A stretch of 64,000 nt of DNA, taken from positions 1 through 64,000 of the forward strand of contig NZ_JARGES010000032.1 in the NCBI RefSeq assembly GCF_029210365.1, read 5' to 3'. The translations under genes were made by a program, and so were the position numbers. Under the pieces are notes generated by a model that had not been told where the DNA came from, searched no databases, and saw only the letters and a program-made list of their open reading frames with translations. The stretch's first letter is position 1. The number at the start of each line of letters is the position of its first letter. Below, piece after piece: positions 53,486 through 62,683 of this stretch. The DNA comes from Mesorhizobium sp. YIM 152430. GTDB taxonomy: Bacteria; Pseudomonadota; Alphaproteobacteria; Rhizobiales; Rhizobiaceae.

Positions 53486-54074
53486 GGACGTCCTCGGATT
53501 CCACTGTTTTGGGAGAGCCACCCTTCTTGCCGATATGACGATAGAGGGTTGCAACAGAAACCCCCATGCGCTGCGCAATATTGCGTACCGGTATGCTGCC
53601 TTCCTTCATCAGGGCGCGCGCCGCGGCAATATCGCCCGGGCGCATCGCGGGCGGGCGGCCACCCTTGCGGCCACGTTGCCGCGCCTCGACCAGTCCAGCC
53701 GTCGTGCGTTCGCGGATCAGAGCACGTTCGAACTGGGCGATCGCACCGAAGACATGGAAGGTCAGCATGCCGCCCGGCGTCGTCGTATCAATGCTCTCGG
53801 TCAAGGACACGAGCCCGATCTTCGCGCGCTCCAACTCTTCCGCCGTCGCGATGAGCTTCTTTAGCGATCGCGCCAACCGATCGAGTTTCCAGACAACGAG
53901 CGTGTCACCAGTGCGAAGCACGTCGGAGAGAATTCGGCCCAATTCCGGGCGGTCATCGCGAGCGCCTGACCCGCGCTCGGTAAACACCTTCTCGCAACCG
54001 GCGCGTCTCAGCGCCTCAAGCTGAAGCTCCGGATTTTGATCGATCGTGCTGACCCTGGCGTACCCGACCCGCAT
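53478..54074 (-). CDS. Resolvase/DNA invertase-type serine recombinase
   Basis: A 198-aa Tn3/Hin-type resolvase: MRVGYARVSTIDQN with the nucleophile Ser, LVVWKLDRLARSLKKL, GAIAQFERALIRERT, and a C-terminal helix-turn-helix (IPVRNIAQRMGVSVATLYRHI). It would resolve cointegrates of the adjoining transposon. ATG at 54074 gives the canonical family start; 54080 is also possible. The AT-rich 54080-54150 stretch just upstream (ACAACCGTTTCTATAACAG) is a plausible res site. Confidence 0.9.
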   Translation of the reverse strand: MRVGYARVSTIDQNPELQLEALRRAGCEKVFTERGSGARDDRPELGRILSDVLRTGDTLVVWKLDRLARSLKKLIATAEELERAKIGLVSLTESIDTTTPGGMLTFHVFGAIAQFERALIRERTTAGLVEARQRGRKGGRPPAMRPGDIAAARALMKEGSIPVRNIAQRMGVSVATLYRHIGKKGGSPKTVESEDVHG

Positions 54075-54340
54075 AGCCATCCAAATGTTCTTGAAAGTCG
54101 TTGGACACATAGCATTTTGCGACAACCGTTTCTATAACAGTTTTGAGAAGATTCCATCGCGCCATTCAAGGGGCGTGACGGCATGCGCTATGGCATGCTC
54201 AAAAACCCTCGTTTATGACAAACGATCCATGGAAACCAACTATGTGTCTGACGGCCGAATATTCGCGACATGGAGCAGGGAACCTTACGCATCGAAAATC
54301 GGGCGGTCCCCGATCTTGTCCCCCTTGTATGGGATACTCC

Positions 54341-54449
54341 GGGAATTGAGGCGGCGATACCAAAGGATGCGGTCGGCCAGGCCGTTACCATGTTCGAGCC
54401 GCAGGAATGCGCCAACTACTTCAAATCTTGCGGATATGACCCCGAGTAA
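54341..54449 (+). pseudogene. IS630-family transposase, C-terminal remnant
   Basis: The last ~25 codons of an IS630-type transposase: the plus-strand frame ending FEPQECANYFKSCGYDPE then TAA matches the conserved F(T/S)PxECANYFxxxGY ending. Everything upstream of the fragment is lost. It overlaps the 3' end of the LysR-type gene by 29 bp. The 54126-54340 stretch between it and the resolvase holds no other recognisable gene. Confidence 0.65.
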
Positions 54450-55341
54450 TGTGGACGTGCTCTAGGTCACCCAGAGGGGCGCTCGCATCGAGTATAACCT
54501 TAAGCGCGATTGCTTCCGGTGAACCATCCTCCATATGTACGGGATGTACAGCCCACACAGACTTTTCGAGAACCACATTCTCAACAGAAACCTCATAAAG
54601 CCTACCCGACGCGAGCTCATCGAGGACAGTGCTCCTCATCACGATCGAAATGCCGAGACCAGCTCGAACTGCATGCTTCACAGCCTCAGTGCTCCCGACA
54701 TTGAATGAGATTGGGAATTGCTCTGCCGCTTGGCCGAAGGCCTCGCGGAGCACGGATCCGGTACCGGTTCCACGTTCTCCGCCAATGAGGGACTCTTGAA
54801 ATAACTCTGCCGCTTCAATTGTTTTTCGCGTCCTCCAATTATGCTGTGGGGATACGATTATTACCAGCTTTTCCTTCCGCCAAAGGCGGGCTTGATATCC
54901 TTTTCGATCGTCCCACCATTCGGTAAAGGCTAGATCAATCTCCTTCCTCAAGAGCTTTTCGATGATTTCAGGATTTGAGGCAACGGCCACCTCAGGTGGC
55001 CGGCCTTGAGCATCCTGTAAACGCTTCAAGTGGACTGGCAAAATATAGGTACCGATGTTAGTACTGGCACCCAACGTAATCCGGCCGCTGTGCAGGCGGT
55101 CCAGAGATCTCTTCGTGACGGTCAAAAGGCTGCGTGCGAATGGCAAGAATACGAGCCCTTGCCGAGTCGGCACACACTTGTCCTTCCTCCTCTCGACCAG
55201 CCGCACCCCTAGTATATCCTCCAATCGTTTCACATTATGTGAGACAGTCGGTTGGGATATCTGAAGCCGTCGCGACGCCTCGTGAAAGCTGCCAGTTTCG
55301 ATTACCTCTATGAATGCTGCGACATGCGAAAGGCTAAACAT
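54421..55341 (-). CDS. ptxE: LysR-type regulator of phosphite genes
   Basis: A 306-aa LysR protein: N-terminal helix-turn-helix (FIEVIETGSFHEASRRLQISQPTVSHNVKRLEDILGVRLVERR) and a periplasmic-binding-like effector domain. It lies 12 bp downstream of ptxD on the same strand, the position of ptxE in known ptxABCDE operons, so it probably senses phosphite or a related signal. The symbol rests on operon position. Its last codons overlap an IS630 remnant, so the C-terminus may be altered. Confidence 0.85.
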   Translation of the reverse strand: MFSLSHVAAFIEVIETGSFHEASRRLQISQPTVSHNVKRLEDILGVRLVERRKDKCVPTRQGLVFLPFARSLLTVTKRSLDRLHSGRITLGASTNIGTYILPVHLKRLQDAQGRPPEVAVASNPEIIEKLLRKEIDLAFTEWWDDRKGYQARLWRKEKLVIIVSPQHNWRTRKTIEAAELFQESLIGGERGTGTGSVLREAFGQAAEQFPISFNVGSTEAVKHAVRAGLGISIVMRSTVLDELASGRLYEVSVENVVLEKSVWAVHPVHMEDGSPEAIALKVILDASAPLGDLEHVHITRGHIRKI

Positions 55342-55353
55342 TACTTTCTCTAA

Positions 55354-56352
55354 TCAAGGAATTAGTTGAACCTCGTTAATTGCCGCACGAGGTCTTCGGC
55401 CTTGGACAAAATCTATAATGTTGTCAGCAGCCTCGTGCTCGATAGCCAAACGCGACTTCGCCACTGCTGAGCCTATGTGGGGTGTCAAGATCGAATCATG
55501 TTCGCGATTGAGGAGACCCCCGTGGACCTTGTCAGGCCGGTCGGGTCTGGCCCAGTCCTCCATCTCATAAACATCAGCGGCGTAGCCTCCCAAGCGCCCC
55601 GCCTGCAATGCAGCGACAACAGCCTCTTCATCAACCACGCTTCCGCGTGCAGGATTAATAAGAAGTGCTCCTTTGGGCATTTTGGCGAGTTGTTCAGCGC
55701 CGAGGAGATGCTTCGTTTCGGCCGAAAGCGGGAGTGCACACACAAGAAAGGTAGACGACGAGATCAACTGGTCAAATTCAAGAGGCTTTACGTTCAGTCT
55801 GATCTCATCGGCTTTGTCCAGGGATTGACGATCCCAGTACGACACAATGGCGCCGAAGGTACTTAGGCGCTGTGCTATAGCTTTTCCGATCGCTCCCATC
55901 CCTAAAATGCCGATTGCTGTGCCCTGCAGCCCAAGGCCGTAAAACCGAGGGCGCCAACCTTTGTAATCCCTCCTGACGCTCTTGTCGCCTGGCAGAATGT
56001 GCCGCCCAAGAGCAATCATCAGACCGATTGTAAGTTCGGCTGTCGGGTCAGTGAGAAGATCGGACACTATCGTGACGTGGACTCCACGCTGCGTGCAGGC
56101 TTCGATGTCGAAGTTATCGAAGCCTTTCAGCGCACATGCCACAAGTTGAAGATCGGGAGCGTGCGCGAGTACAGACGCGTCGATCATGTCCGGCATGAAC
56201 GCCATCATCGCCTTGGCGTCGCTCAATTCTGCGAGCAGTTTCTCGCGGGGCCATGTATCATCAGTATCGTTGCAAACTAAACGAGCGTGGGGAGATAGCT
56301 TTGAGATAATCTCCTCGTGGACGCGATGGGTGATTACTACCTTTGGGAGCAT
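55354..56352 (-). CDS. ptxD: NAD-dependent phosphite (phosphonate) dehydrogenase
   Basis: A 332-aa D-2-hydroxyacid dehydrogenase family enzyme that oxidises phosphite to phosphate with NAD+. It follows the known PtxD sequence pattern closely: MLPKVVITHRVHEEI, AMMAFMPDMIDA, ALKGFDNFDIEACTQRGV, GILGMGAIGKA (dinucleotide fold), NPARGSVVDEEAV with the catalytic Arg, GGYAADVYEMEDWARPDRP with the Glu, and LTPHIGSAV with the His. AAGGA precedes the ATG. All catalytic residues are present, so it should be active. Distinguished from ordinary glycerate/lactate dehydrogenases by the FMPD and EMEDWARPDRP segments. Confidence 0.95.
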   Translation of the reverse strand: MLPKVVITHRVHEEIISKLSPHARLVCNDTDDTWPREKLLAELSDAKAMMAFMPDMIDASVLAHAPDLQLVACALKGFDNFDIEACTQRGVHVTIVSDLLTDPTAELTIGLMIALGRHILPGDKSVRRDYKGWRPRFYGLGLQGTAIGILGMGAIGKAIAQRLSTFGAIVSYWDRQSLDKADEIRLNVKPLEFDQLISSSTFLVCALPLSAETKHLLGAEQLAKMPKGALLINPARGSVVDEEAVVAALQAGRLGGYAADVYEMEDWARPDRPDKVHGGLLNREHDSILTPHIGSAVAKSRLAIEHEAADNIIDFVQGRRPRAAINEVQLIP

Positions 56353-56365
56353 TTAATTTATCCTT

Positions 56366-57175
56366 CTATTGCAGCTGGCGGCGGAGGAGAGCGCCGACCT
56401 GGTCAACGATGGTGACCATCAGAAGGACAACGAGCATGATCGCAAGAACCTCCTGATAATTCATGATCCGGAGGGATGTCATCAACTCGAAACCGATACC
56501 ACCAGCTCCCACAGTGCCCAGGATTGTCGAGGCGCGGAAGTTGTACTCCCACCGATAGATGGTCACATCGGCCAATTGCGGTAGAACTTGTGGCAAGATC
56601 GCCCGCGTCACGATCTGGAACGGCGACGCACCAGCTGCGCGTGCGGCTTCTATAGGCGCATTATCGCAATGCTCGATCGCCTCCGCAAAGAACTTGCCCA
56701 CCATGCCAACCGAGTGAAGACCAAGAGCCAGCACGCCTGGGAGCGCTCCAAATCCCACTGCCGCCACGAAGACGATGCCCATAATCAGCTCCGGGATCGA
56801 CCGTAGACCATTCAACAATCCACGCGAGATCATATAGATGACAGCGTTGGGTGCTGTTTTCCCTGAGGCGAAAAAGCCAACTGGAAGTGATATCAGTACC
56901 GCGATCGCAGTCCCAGCTATACTCATCGCCAGAGTGTCGATGAGAGGGCTGATCCACTCCAAGCCTCGGTTGAAATCCGGGGGAAACATTTCCGTACCGA
57001 GCTGCCAGAGCGCAGGAAACCCAGATCCCAGACGCTCCAGATCAAGAAGACCGGAGTGATAACTGCTAACAATGATCACACACGCAATTGCCAACGCGAT
57101 CACGCCAGCTCTGGTCCAAGCTTTGTTTTGATGTTGAAGGATAGAGTCGTAGTCGGCCGACGGCTGTGTCATCAC
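56366..57175 (-). CDS. ptxC: Phosphite ABC transporter permease
   Basis: A 269-aa membrane permease of the PhnE/PtxC family. Five or six helices are visible, including AGVIALAIACVIIVSSY near the start. The cytoplasmic EAA-type loop that contacts the ATPase reads EAIEHCDNAPIEAARAAGASP. The end of the protein carries EVLAIMLVVLLMVTIVDQVGALLRR. It imports phosphite with the PtxA ATPase and PtxB binding protein. The gap to ptxD is 13 bp. Confidence 0.93.
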   Translation of the reverse strand: MMTQPSADYDSILQHQNKAWTRAGVIALAIACVIIVSSYHSGLLDLERLGSGFPALWQLGTEMFPPDFNRGLEWISPLIDTLAMSIAGTAIAVLISLPVGFFASGKTAPNAVIYMISRGLLNGLRSIPELIMGIVFVAAVGFGALPGVLALGLHSVGMVGKFFAEAIEHCDNAPIEAARAAGASPFQIVTRAILPQVLPQLADVTIYRWEYNFRASTILGTVGAGGIGFELMTSLRIMNYQEVLAIMLVVLLMVTIVDQVGALLRRQLQ

Positions 57176-57242
57176 ATATCCTGGAAGAAAGGACGCAGGC
57201 CAGCGCCTGCGTCGAAAGGTGAGAAACTGTCTCGAACGCGCC

Positions 57243-58091
57243 TTACTGACTCAGGTCCAAGTTCAGCACTTTACCGAGCTCACGGACGACGTCGTAGGCT
57301 TTGTCATCGATCGGAGCGAACCCATCGGCTTTGAAGGATGCCAATACCTTTTCGTCTTTAAGGTCGATGAAGGCTTTGGTGATCGCCTCTTTCAACGAAG
57401 TGTCAAGATCCGACCGCATGGTCCAGGGGTACTGCGGGAACGGATCGGACTCGGCGAGGGCGATAACTTTCTTAGGATCAATGGTGCCACGAGCGACCAT
57501 TGAATTGTAGATGGGCAACGAAAGTCCGCCAATCTGAGCATTGCCATTCTGCACTGCAATAGCCACGGCATCATGCGACCCTACGAAGTTCTCGCTATAG
57601 TCTTTTCCAGCCTCAACTCCGGCCTTAAGCAGCATAGATTTCGGGATAAGGTGGCTTGAGGTGGAAGCCACGTCCCCAAACGCGACCTTTTTCCCTTTTG
57701 CATCTTCAAGGCTTTCGATGCCAGCCTCTGCATTGGCGACAACTACAGCGCGATAGGTAGTTTCGCCATCCTTCATAAGTGCTGCGAAAGGCTCGATATC
57801 AGCCTTGGTTTTCGCGAGCGTGTAAGAGAGCGGCCCGAAATAAGCCAACTCAAGCCGGCCGAAACGCATCGCTTCGATCATTGACGAGTAGTCGGTCGTT
57901 ACGATCAGTTCAATCTCCCGACCGAGTGTCTTCTCAAGATACTCCTCGAGAGGACGATTGTTTTTGATGACAGTGGCGGCGTTCTCGTCCGGTAGCAACG
58001 CGACGCGCAATGTCTCTGGATTTGAGCCAGCATGCGCCAACGAACTCCAGCCAAGAACGGCGAGGAATGCGAGGGACAGAAGCTTCTTCAT
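57243..58091 (-). CDS. ptxB: Phosphite-binding periplasmic protein
   Basis: A 282-aa phosphate/phosphite/phosphonate-binding protein (PhnD/PtxB family). A Sec signal peptide (MKKLLSLAFLAVLGWSSLAHA) precedes the mature domain: LRVALLPDENAATVIKNNRPLEEYLEK, TTDYSSMIEAMRFGRLELAYFGPLSY (ligand-binding YFGP loop) and FGDVASTSSHLIP. The binding fold is complete. Overlaps ptxA by 4 bp; 67 bp to ptxC. Confidence 0.93.
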   Translation of the reverse strand: MKKLLSLAFLAVLGWSSLAHAGSNPETLRVALLPDENAATVIKNNRPLEEYLEKTLGREIELIVTTDYSSMIEAMRFGRLELAYFGPLSYTLAKTKADIEPFAALMKDGETTYRAVVVANAEAGIESLEDAKGKKVAFGDVASTSSHLIPKSMLLKAGVEAGKDYSENFVGSHDAVAIAVQNGNAQIGGLSLPIYNSMVARGTIDPKKVIALAESDPFPQYPWTMRSDLDTSLKEAITKAFIDLKDEKVLASFKADGFAPIDDKAYDVVRELGKVLNLDLSQ

Positions 58092-58897
58092 AATGCGGCC
58101 TCCATGGCAGCTAAAGGTTGATCATACTCGTAGTTGGACAAATCTTGTGTTGTGGTCGGATTTCTTGGGGCGCTGCGGTAGATCGACGCACACATTTGAT
58201 CGGTCAGTTCGTCGACAGCGGCGTCCGCAACCACTTCCCCGTCGCGCATAGCAATGACCCGGTCGCCGAACCGGCGAGCTAGATCGATCTGATGAAGGCT
58301 GATCACAGCAGTGATGCCGTCGGCTGTGCATATTTCGCGAAGCTGCGACAGGACCTCGACAGCCGTTTCAGGGTCCAGACTTGCAACGGGCTCATCTGCA
58401 AGGACCAGTTGGGGCTTCTGGACCAGCGCGCGCGCAATGCCCACCCGTTGCTGCTGACCGCCGGATAGTTGATCCGCCCTGACGAGAGCCTTATCAAGAA
58501 GGCCTACGCGTTCAAGGCATTCCAACCCCAGCCTTCGATCCGAACGCGGCATAGGGAACAACGTACGCCAGCCAGAGTGGTAGCCCAGGCGGCCCGTCAT
58601 GACGTTGTCGAGCGCGCTCAAGCGCCCTATGAGTTGGTGCTGCTGGAATATCATCCCAGTTCGCCTTCGGTGAATGCGAAGCTTAGTTTCCGCATCCAGA
58701 GCACCAATATCGTTAGAAGTGATCGAACCAGACGTCGGCGCAACCAAGCCGTTGAGTGTCCGGATGAGGGTAGATTTGCCTGCGCCGGATCTACCGAGGA
58801 GCACGACGAACTGACCCTGGTTGAACGTCAATGTCGTTGTCTTCAAAGCTTGGGTGCCGTTGGCATAGGTCACGGCAACTCCGTTCAGAGCCAGCAT
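58088..58897 (-). CDS. ptxA: Phosphite ABC transporter ATP-binding protein
   Basis: A 269-aa ATPase: Walker A LLGRSGAGKSTLIRTLNG, Q-loop in IFQQHQLIG, signature LSGGQQQRVGIARAL, Walker B LVLADEPVASLD and switch His in VISLHQIDL. First gene of the ptx operon. The ATG at 58897 has AGGA 8 bp upstream; a GTG at 58900 directly before it is an alternative. I could not identify a Pho box with confidence upstream. Confidence 0.94.
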   Translation of the reverse strand: MLALNGVAVTYANGTQALKTTTLTFNQGQFVVLLGRSGAGKSTLIRTLNGLVAPTSGSITSNDIGALDAETKLRIHRRRTGMIFQQHQLIGRLSALDNVMTGRLGYHSGWRTLFPMPRSDRRLGLECLERVGLLDKALVRADQLSGGQQQRVGIARALVQKPQLVLADEPVASLDPETAVEVLSQLREICTADGITAVISLHQIDLARRFGDRVIAMRDGEVVADAAVDELTDQMCASIYRSAPRNPTTTQDLSNYEYDQPLAAMEAAL

Positions 58898-59105
58898 CAC
58901 AATAATCCTGATCGTTAGTGGTGCATCGATTGAATATTTGCATCACTATGGGCGACATATGACGTCCGTTTATCAGGCTCGTGAAACTTCAATGACAGCA
59001 CTTAAACTCAGCTCTACCTCCTCGCGTAGCTGCGATGGAGAAATTTCACCCAGAGCCGCCTGATCATGACGGCCCGGTCCCAATTCTACACCACCTTGAC
59101 GGATG
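58898..59105. other. ptx promoter region and IS remnant border
   Basis: About 200 bp containing the presumed ptxA promoter (minus strand) and the decayed end of an IS66-type gene. No conserved regulatory motif was readable. Confidence 0.35.
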
Positions 59106-59320
59106 CTATCCCATATTCGGCCAGATAAACCGGCCCTTCTCCAGCCGCCGGGTAAAAAGGCAGGCGCCCAGACCATCATGCCAGATGATCTTCAAAATAT
59201 CCGATCTGCGGCCCCTGAAGACGAAGAGATGCCCTGACAACGGATCATGCTGCAGAACCTCCTGCACCCGAAGCGCCAAGGAGGGAAAGCCACAGCGCAT
59301 GTCCGTATATCCGCGCCTTC
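59106..59320 (-). pseudogene. IS66-family TnpB (Orf2) remnant
   Basis: The minus-strand reading TDMRCGFPSLALRVQEVL, then DPLSGHLFVFRGRRSDILKIIWHDG and GACLFTRRLEKGRFIWP, is the core of IS66 TnpB. The start region is degraded: the usual ATG and MIPxPAGVRVW segment are replaced by unrelated text. The reading frame stops after RFIWPNMG, about 35 residues short. No IS66 TnpC lies nearby. A dead fragment. Confidence 0.8.
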
Positions 59321-59430
59321 CTGGCGGGCACCCTTGATCCCGAATATTCCCGTCAGCTGACCGAGCAACTACGACAGGCAGGCGTCCCGGTTTGACCATG
59401 CCGTCGCTGGCAATTAATCTGAGCACGTGG

Positions 59431-59564
59431 CGGATGTTTGCAAGCAGACCCGGATGTTTGCGAGCACATTGGCAAAGAGCGTGAGCACGACGCCCGCTCC
59501 ATTGTCAGATAATTCGAGCAGAAAATGCCGATGTTTGCGAGCAGAGGCGCTTATGTTGGCAAGC
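59431..59564. repeat. Short repeats (GATGTTTGCRAGCA), probable IS21-type terminus
   Basis: CGGATGTTTGCAAGCA at 59431-59446 and CGGATGTTTGCGAGCA at 59451-59466 are 20 bp apart. CGATGTTTGCGAGCA recurs at 59529-59543, with a weaker ATGTTGGCAAGC at 59553-59564. Multiple short terminal repeats like these are usual for IS21-type elements. The array coincides with the truncation point of the restriction gene. Confidence 0.5.
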
Positions 59565-60636
59565 CGCTACAGATATCGGCGACGACGAAACCCTTGTACT
59601 GGTCGAGCCCCTGCGACATGTCGAAGAGATTGTCGTTACGGCTGACATTGCGCACGGCGCACTTCACGCCTGAGGCCTGCTTGATCTCCATTTCCATCCG
59701 GGCAACCGGCGGCTTGCTCGCCGATATCTGGATCGATTCCAGATAGAGGTAAGCGTTCGTGCCGCTGAGGCCCTTCACGGTGATTCCGCGCACCGCAATT
59801 TTCTTGACCAGCTTCTGATTGTAGGCGTCGATCGCGTCGAGCCGGTAAACCTTGTTGTGTTCGGTCTTGTGGGTCGCCGAATAGCGCAAGATCATCAGGG
59901 GATTGAACCCCGCCAACGAGTCCAGCGTTTTCGCGCCTTCCATCTTCTGCGGCTCGTCGAGGATCATGATCGGCCGGTTGCTCTTGATCACGTCGATGGG
60001 ACGCCGGGACTGAAAGTCGTCCAGTTCCTCATAAATGCGGCGCGCATCCTTGCCGGTCGCATTGAACGCCTGGACGTTTATAATCATGACGTTGATACCG
60101 GCGTCCGACGAAAAGCTCTCCAGATTGTGAAGCTCTTTGGAATTGTAGATGAAGAAGCGTGCGCGCTTGCCGTATTCCTCTAAGAAATGTTCGGCGGTGA
60201 TCTCGAAGGATTTATCGACGCCTTCGCGGATGGCGATGCTGGGCACGACGACGATGAACTTGCTCCAGCCGAACCGCTTGTTCAGCTCGAACATGGTCTT
60301 TATGTAGCAATAGGTCTTGCCGGTGCCCGTCTCCATCTCGATATCGAGATTGATCGGGCAGACCTTTGTGTTAACCAGCGCCGATGACAGGGGAAGATTC
60401 TGCCGCTGTTGAATCGTGTGCAGGTTCTCCAGAATCTTCGATGCCGGAATGGCAATGTCGGCGTTCTTGAATCCCTCCACCTCCAGATCGGAGATTGTCT
60501 GTCCGCTGGCGTCCACCGAACGCCCAGGGTCGACGCGGTATTTGATGCCCGCGCTGCTGGGCTGCCCGGCGAAACAATCGGCGACGGCCTCAACAGCGTC
60601 GGTCTGGAAGGGCTGTTTCTTGAATTTGAGCTTCAT
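59551..60636 (-). pseudogene. Type III restriction Res subunit, truncated
   Basis: The N-terminal 361 residues of a Type III restriction endonuclease subunit. Helicase motif I is [20 protein letters not shown] (about residue 100-120), motif Ia [14 protein letters not shown], motif [11 protein letters not shown] (DEPQ, as in EcoP-type Res) and motif III RYSATHK. Complete proteins are roughly 900-1000 residues. The second helicase half and the C-terminal PD-(D/E)XK nuclease are missing. The frame ends at TAA 59551, inside the repeat cluster of an IS end, so the enzyme cannot cut DNA. Confidence 0.85.
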
Positions 60637-60649
60637 GCCTGCCTGCCCC

Positions 60650-62667
60650 TCAGATCGATTTCACATCGGTCTCGGGAGACAGAAGCTTGAATATCTGTTC
60701 GACATTGATCTTGACAGCGTCGCTGGCAAAACCGTTATCACGGAAGACGACGCGCATCGGATGCCGCGCTGCGATTTCCTTGACCAGGTCCTCGGACACA
60801 CCCTGATCGAAACAGGCAGCCAGGGCATCTTCGTCAACAAAATAGACCGTCTTGCCCGCGATCGTCTCCTTGCTGATTGGCAGGGAAAGATCGACACCCC
60901 AATCCAGCAACACCTGAAACAGCAAGTCCTCGGCGGTCCGCCCTTCATGAATGTTGTCTACTTGCGAAAGCAGGTCGTCCTTCTGCACTGCGTCGGGTGA
61001 ATAGTACACATCCCGCATGTTTGCCGTATCAACTTTCAACACCCGAAATCCAACATCCACGCCCCCCTCTGGTTATGCTCGATCTCCATTATTTCGGCAC
61101 CTGCACGACGGATGCGCTCTTTGCTTATCTCTGCAATCGTGAGCGGCTTGTCGATGGATTGAAGAAACGTTATTGCTCTTTGAATTGTTTGCCTTGCGGC
61201 GGGACTTGTTGCGGTCTGCACATCTAGCGTCTCCGGAATCTGCACCATGATAAACCTACGGCTTCCGCCATCCGCTTTGTTTAACTCCATCACTGCGTGC
61301 GCAGTCGAGCTAGACCCTGCAAAAAAGTCTAAGACGATAGCATCCCTGGTCCCTTGCAAGCAGTAAGATATAACATCAGCCAGGATCAAATGGTCCTTGG
61401 GGTTGTTAAAGATGACTTCCCCAAAGAGTTTCTTCAAAACCCCAGACGCGGCGCGGCCATCCTTATAAATAACGGGCGTTTTGACAATAGAGTCGACTTC
61501 AAAGAGGTGGCTTTTCTTCAAGGGTATGGTTGTTTCGTCGGAACCGAATAGCACTTCATCATTTTTGATGCGTTCAAGCATAACTGGTTCAGTCGCGCCC
61601 CACCCTCGTGAGGGTTTCTTAACCGGCTTCTTTGTTACCGGGTGGAATATTTCGTAATCTGGGATGCTCGTGCTTGCGGACGAGATATCCGCCCCAAAGA
61701 ACAAGCCACGGTCATCCGATCGATAGAAATGGGCCAGCTTTTTTGCCGGATCATCATCCTCCAAGTTTGAATAAAATACACGCATTGCGCTCTCGATAGC
61801 AGCATGGTTTCCCTTTAGCTCGCGCTTGATTTCCTCGTATCTATCGAGAATTCCATCGATGCCATCTTTCTTCTCTCGCCATTTTCCACGCTCAGCTAAA
61901 GCGGCCTTATTCCTTGCAAAGGCAATCATATACTCGGCGCTGTCAGAGAAGAATGTAGAGTCATTTTTTCTGCCCTTCTCCCAAGTGAGTACAGATATTC
62001 TGTTGTCCTCGCCGAATACCTCTCCTACAAGGCCGATAAGATTTTTCAGCTCTTCTTGTCCAATTGAAATAAGCATCACGCCATCATCGGTAAGAAGGTT
62101 CCTGGCGAGCCGCACCCTAGCGTACATCATGCTCATCCAGTCCGAATGAAAGCGTCCATTACTCTCAAAGTTAGAAACAAGGCGATTTCCACCGATGTCA
62201 ACCTGGAGAGACCTCTTTAGAAATTCATCAGTCGTCTCTGCAAAATCGTCGTCATAGATGAAATCTGATCCTGTATTGTATGGTGGATCAATATATATGA
62301 TCTTTATCCTGTTGAGATAGCTCTCCTGGAGCAGCTTCAGCGCATCGAGGTTATCGCCCTCAATAAATAGATTCTCGGTTCCCTCAAAATCTACACTCTC
62401 CTCACGGTACGGCCGTAGCGTCTTCGCAATGGGCGCATTCGCTGTCAGCAACGCCTCACGCTTTCCTGGCCATGTCAGTTGATAGCGTTCACGCGGCCCA
62501 TCGACGATGTGGTCAGAAAGCTCCTGCCGAAGCTGATCAAAATCGATGGCCCTGACCAACTTGCCATTCTCGTTGGCGGTCTCCGTCACGCATGAGGGAA
62601 ACAGCGCCGCCAGCCTGTCGATGTTTTCGGCCGTCAAATCCGGCGAATGAAGTTTCAGCTTTTGCAT
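60650..62667 (-). pseudogene. Type III DNA-methyltransferase Mod, frameshifted
   Basis: A beta-class adenine methyltransferase: IDPPYNTGSDFIYDDDF (DPPY motif, near residue 110) precedes VLDFFAGSSSTAHAV (SAM-binding motif), the order typical for Mod. The first frame ends at 61036 after AWMLDFGC. The true continuation (VDVGFRVLKVD, then EDLLFQVLLDWGVDLSLPI to 60650) is in another frame. The shift lies at a run of six G on the coding strand (61062-61067); seven G would restore one continuous frame. The ATG at 62667 has GGGGG upstream. Either phase-variable, decayed, or an assembly error. Confidence 0.85.
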
Positions 62668-62683
62668 TATGCCCCCGCGCAAT

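Noticed and set aside
51866-53854. A 662-codon plus-strand frame opposite the transposase and resolvase
   Set aside because: Both minus-strand genes have complete catalytic motifs; the plus frame is a codon-bias artefact.
58900-58980. A Pho box upstream of ptxA
   Set aside because: Only a partial GTCAT-like word is present and the second half-site does not fit; not supportable.
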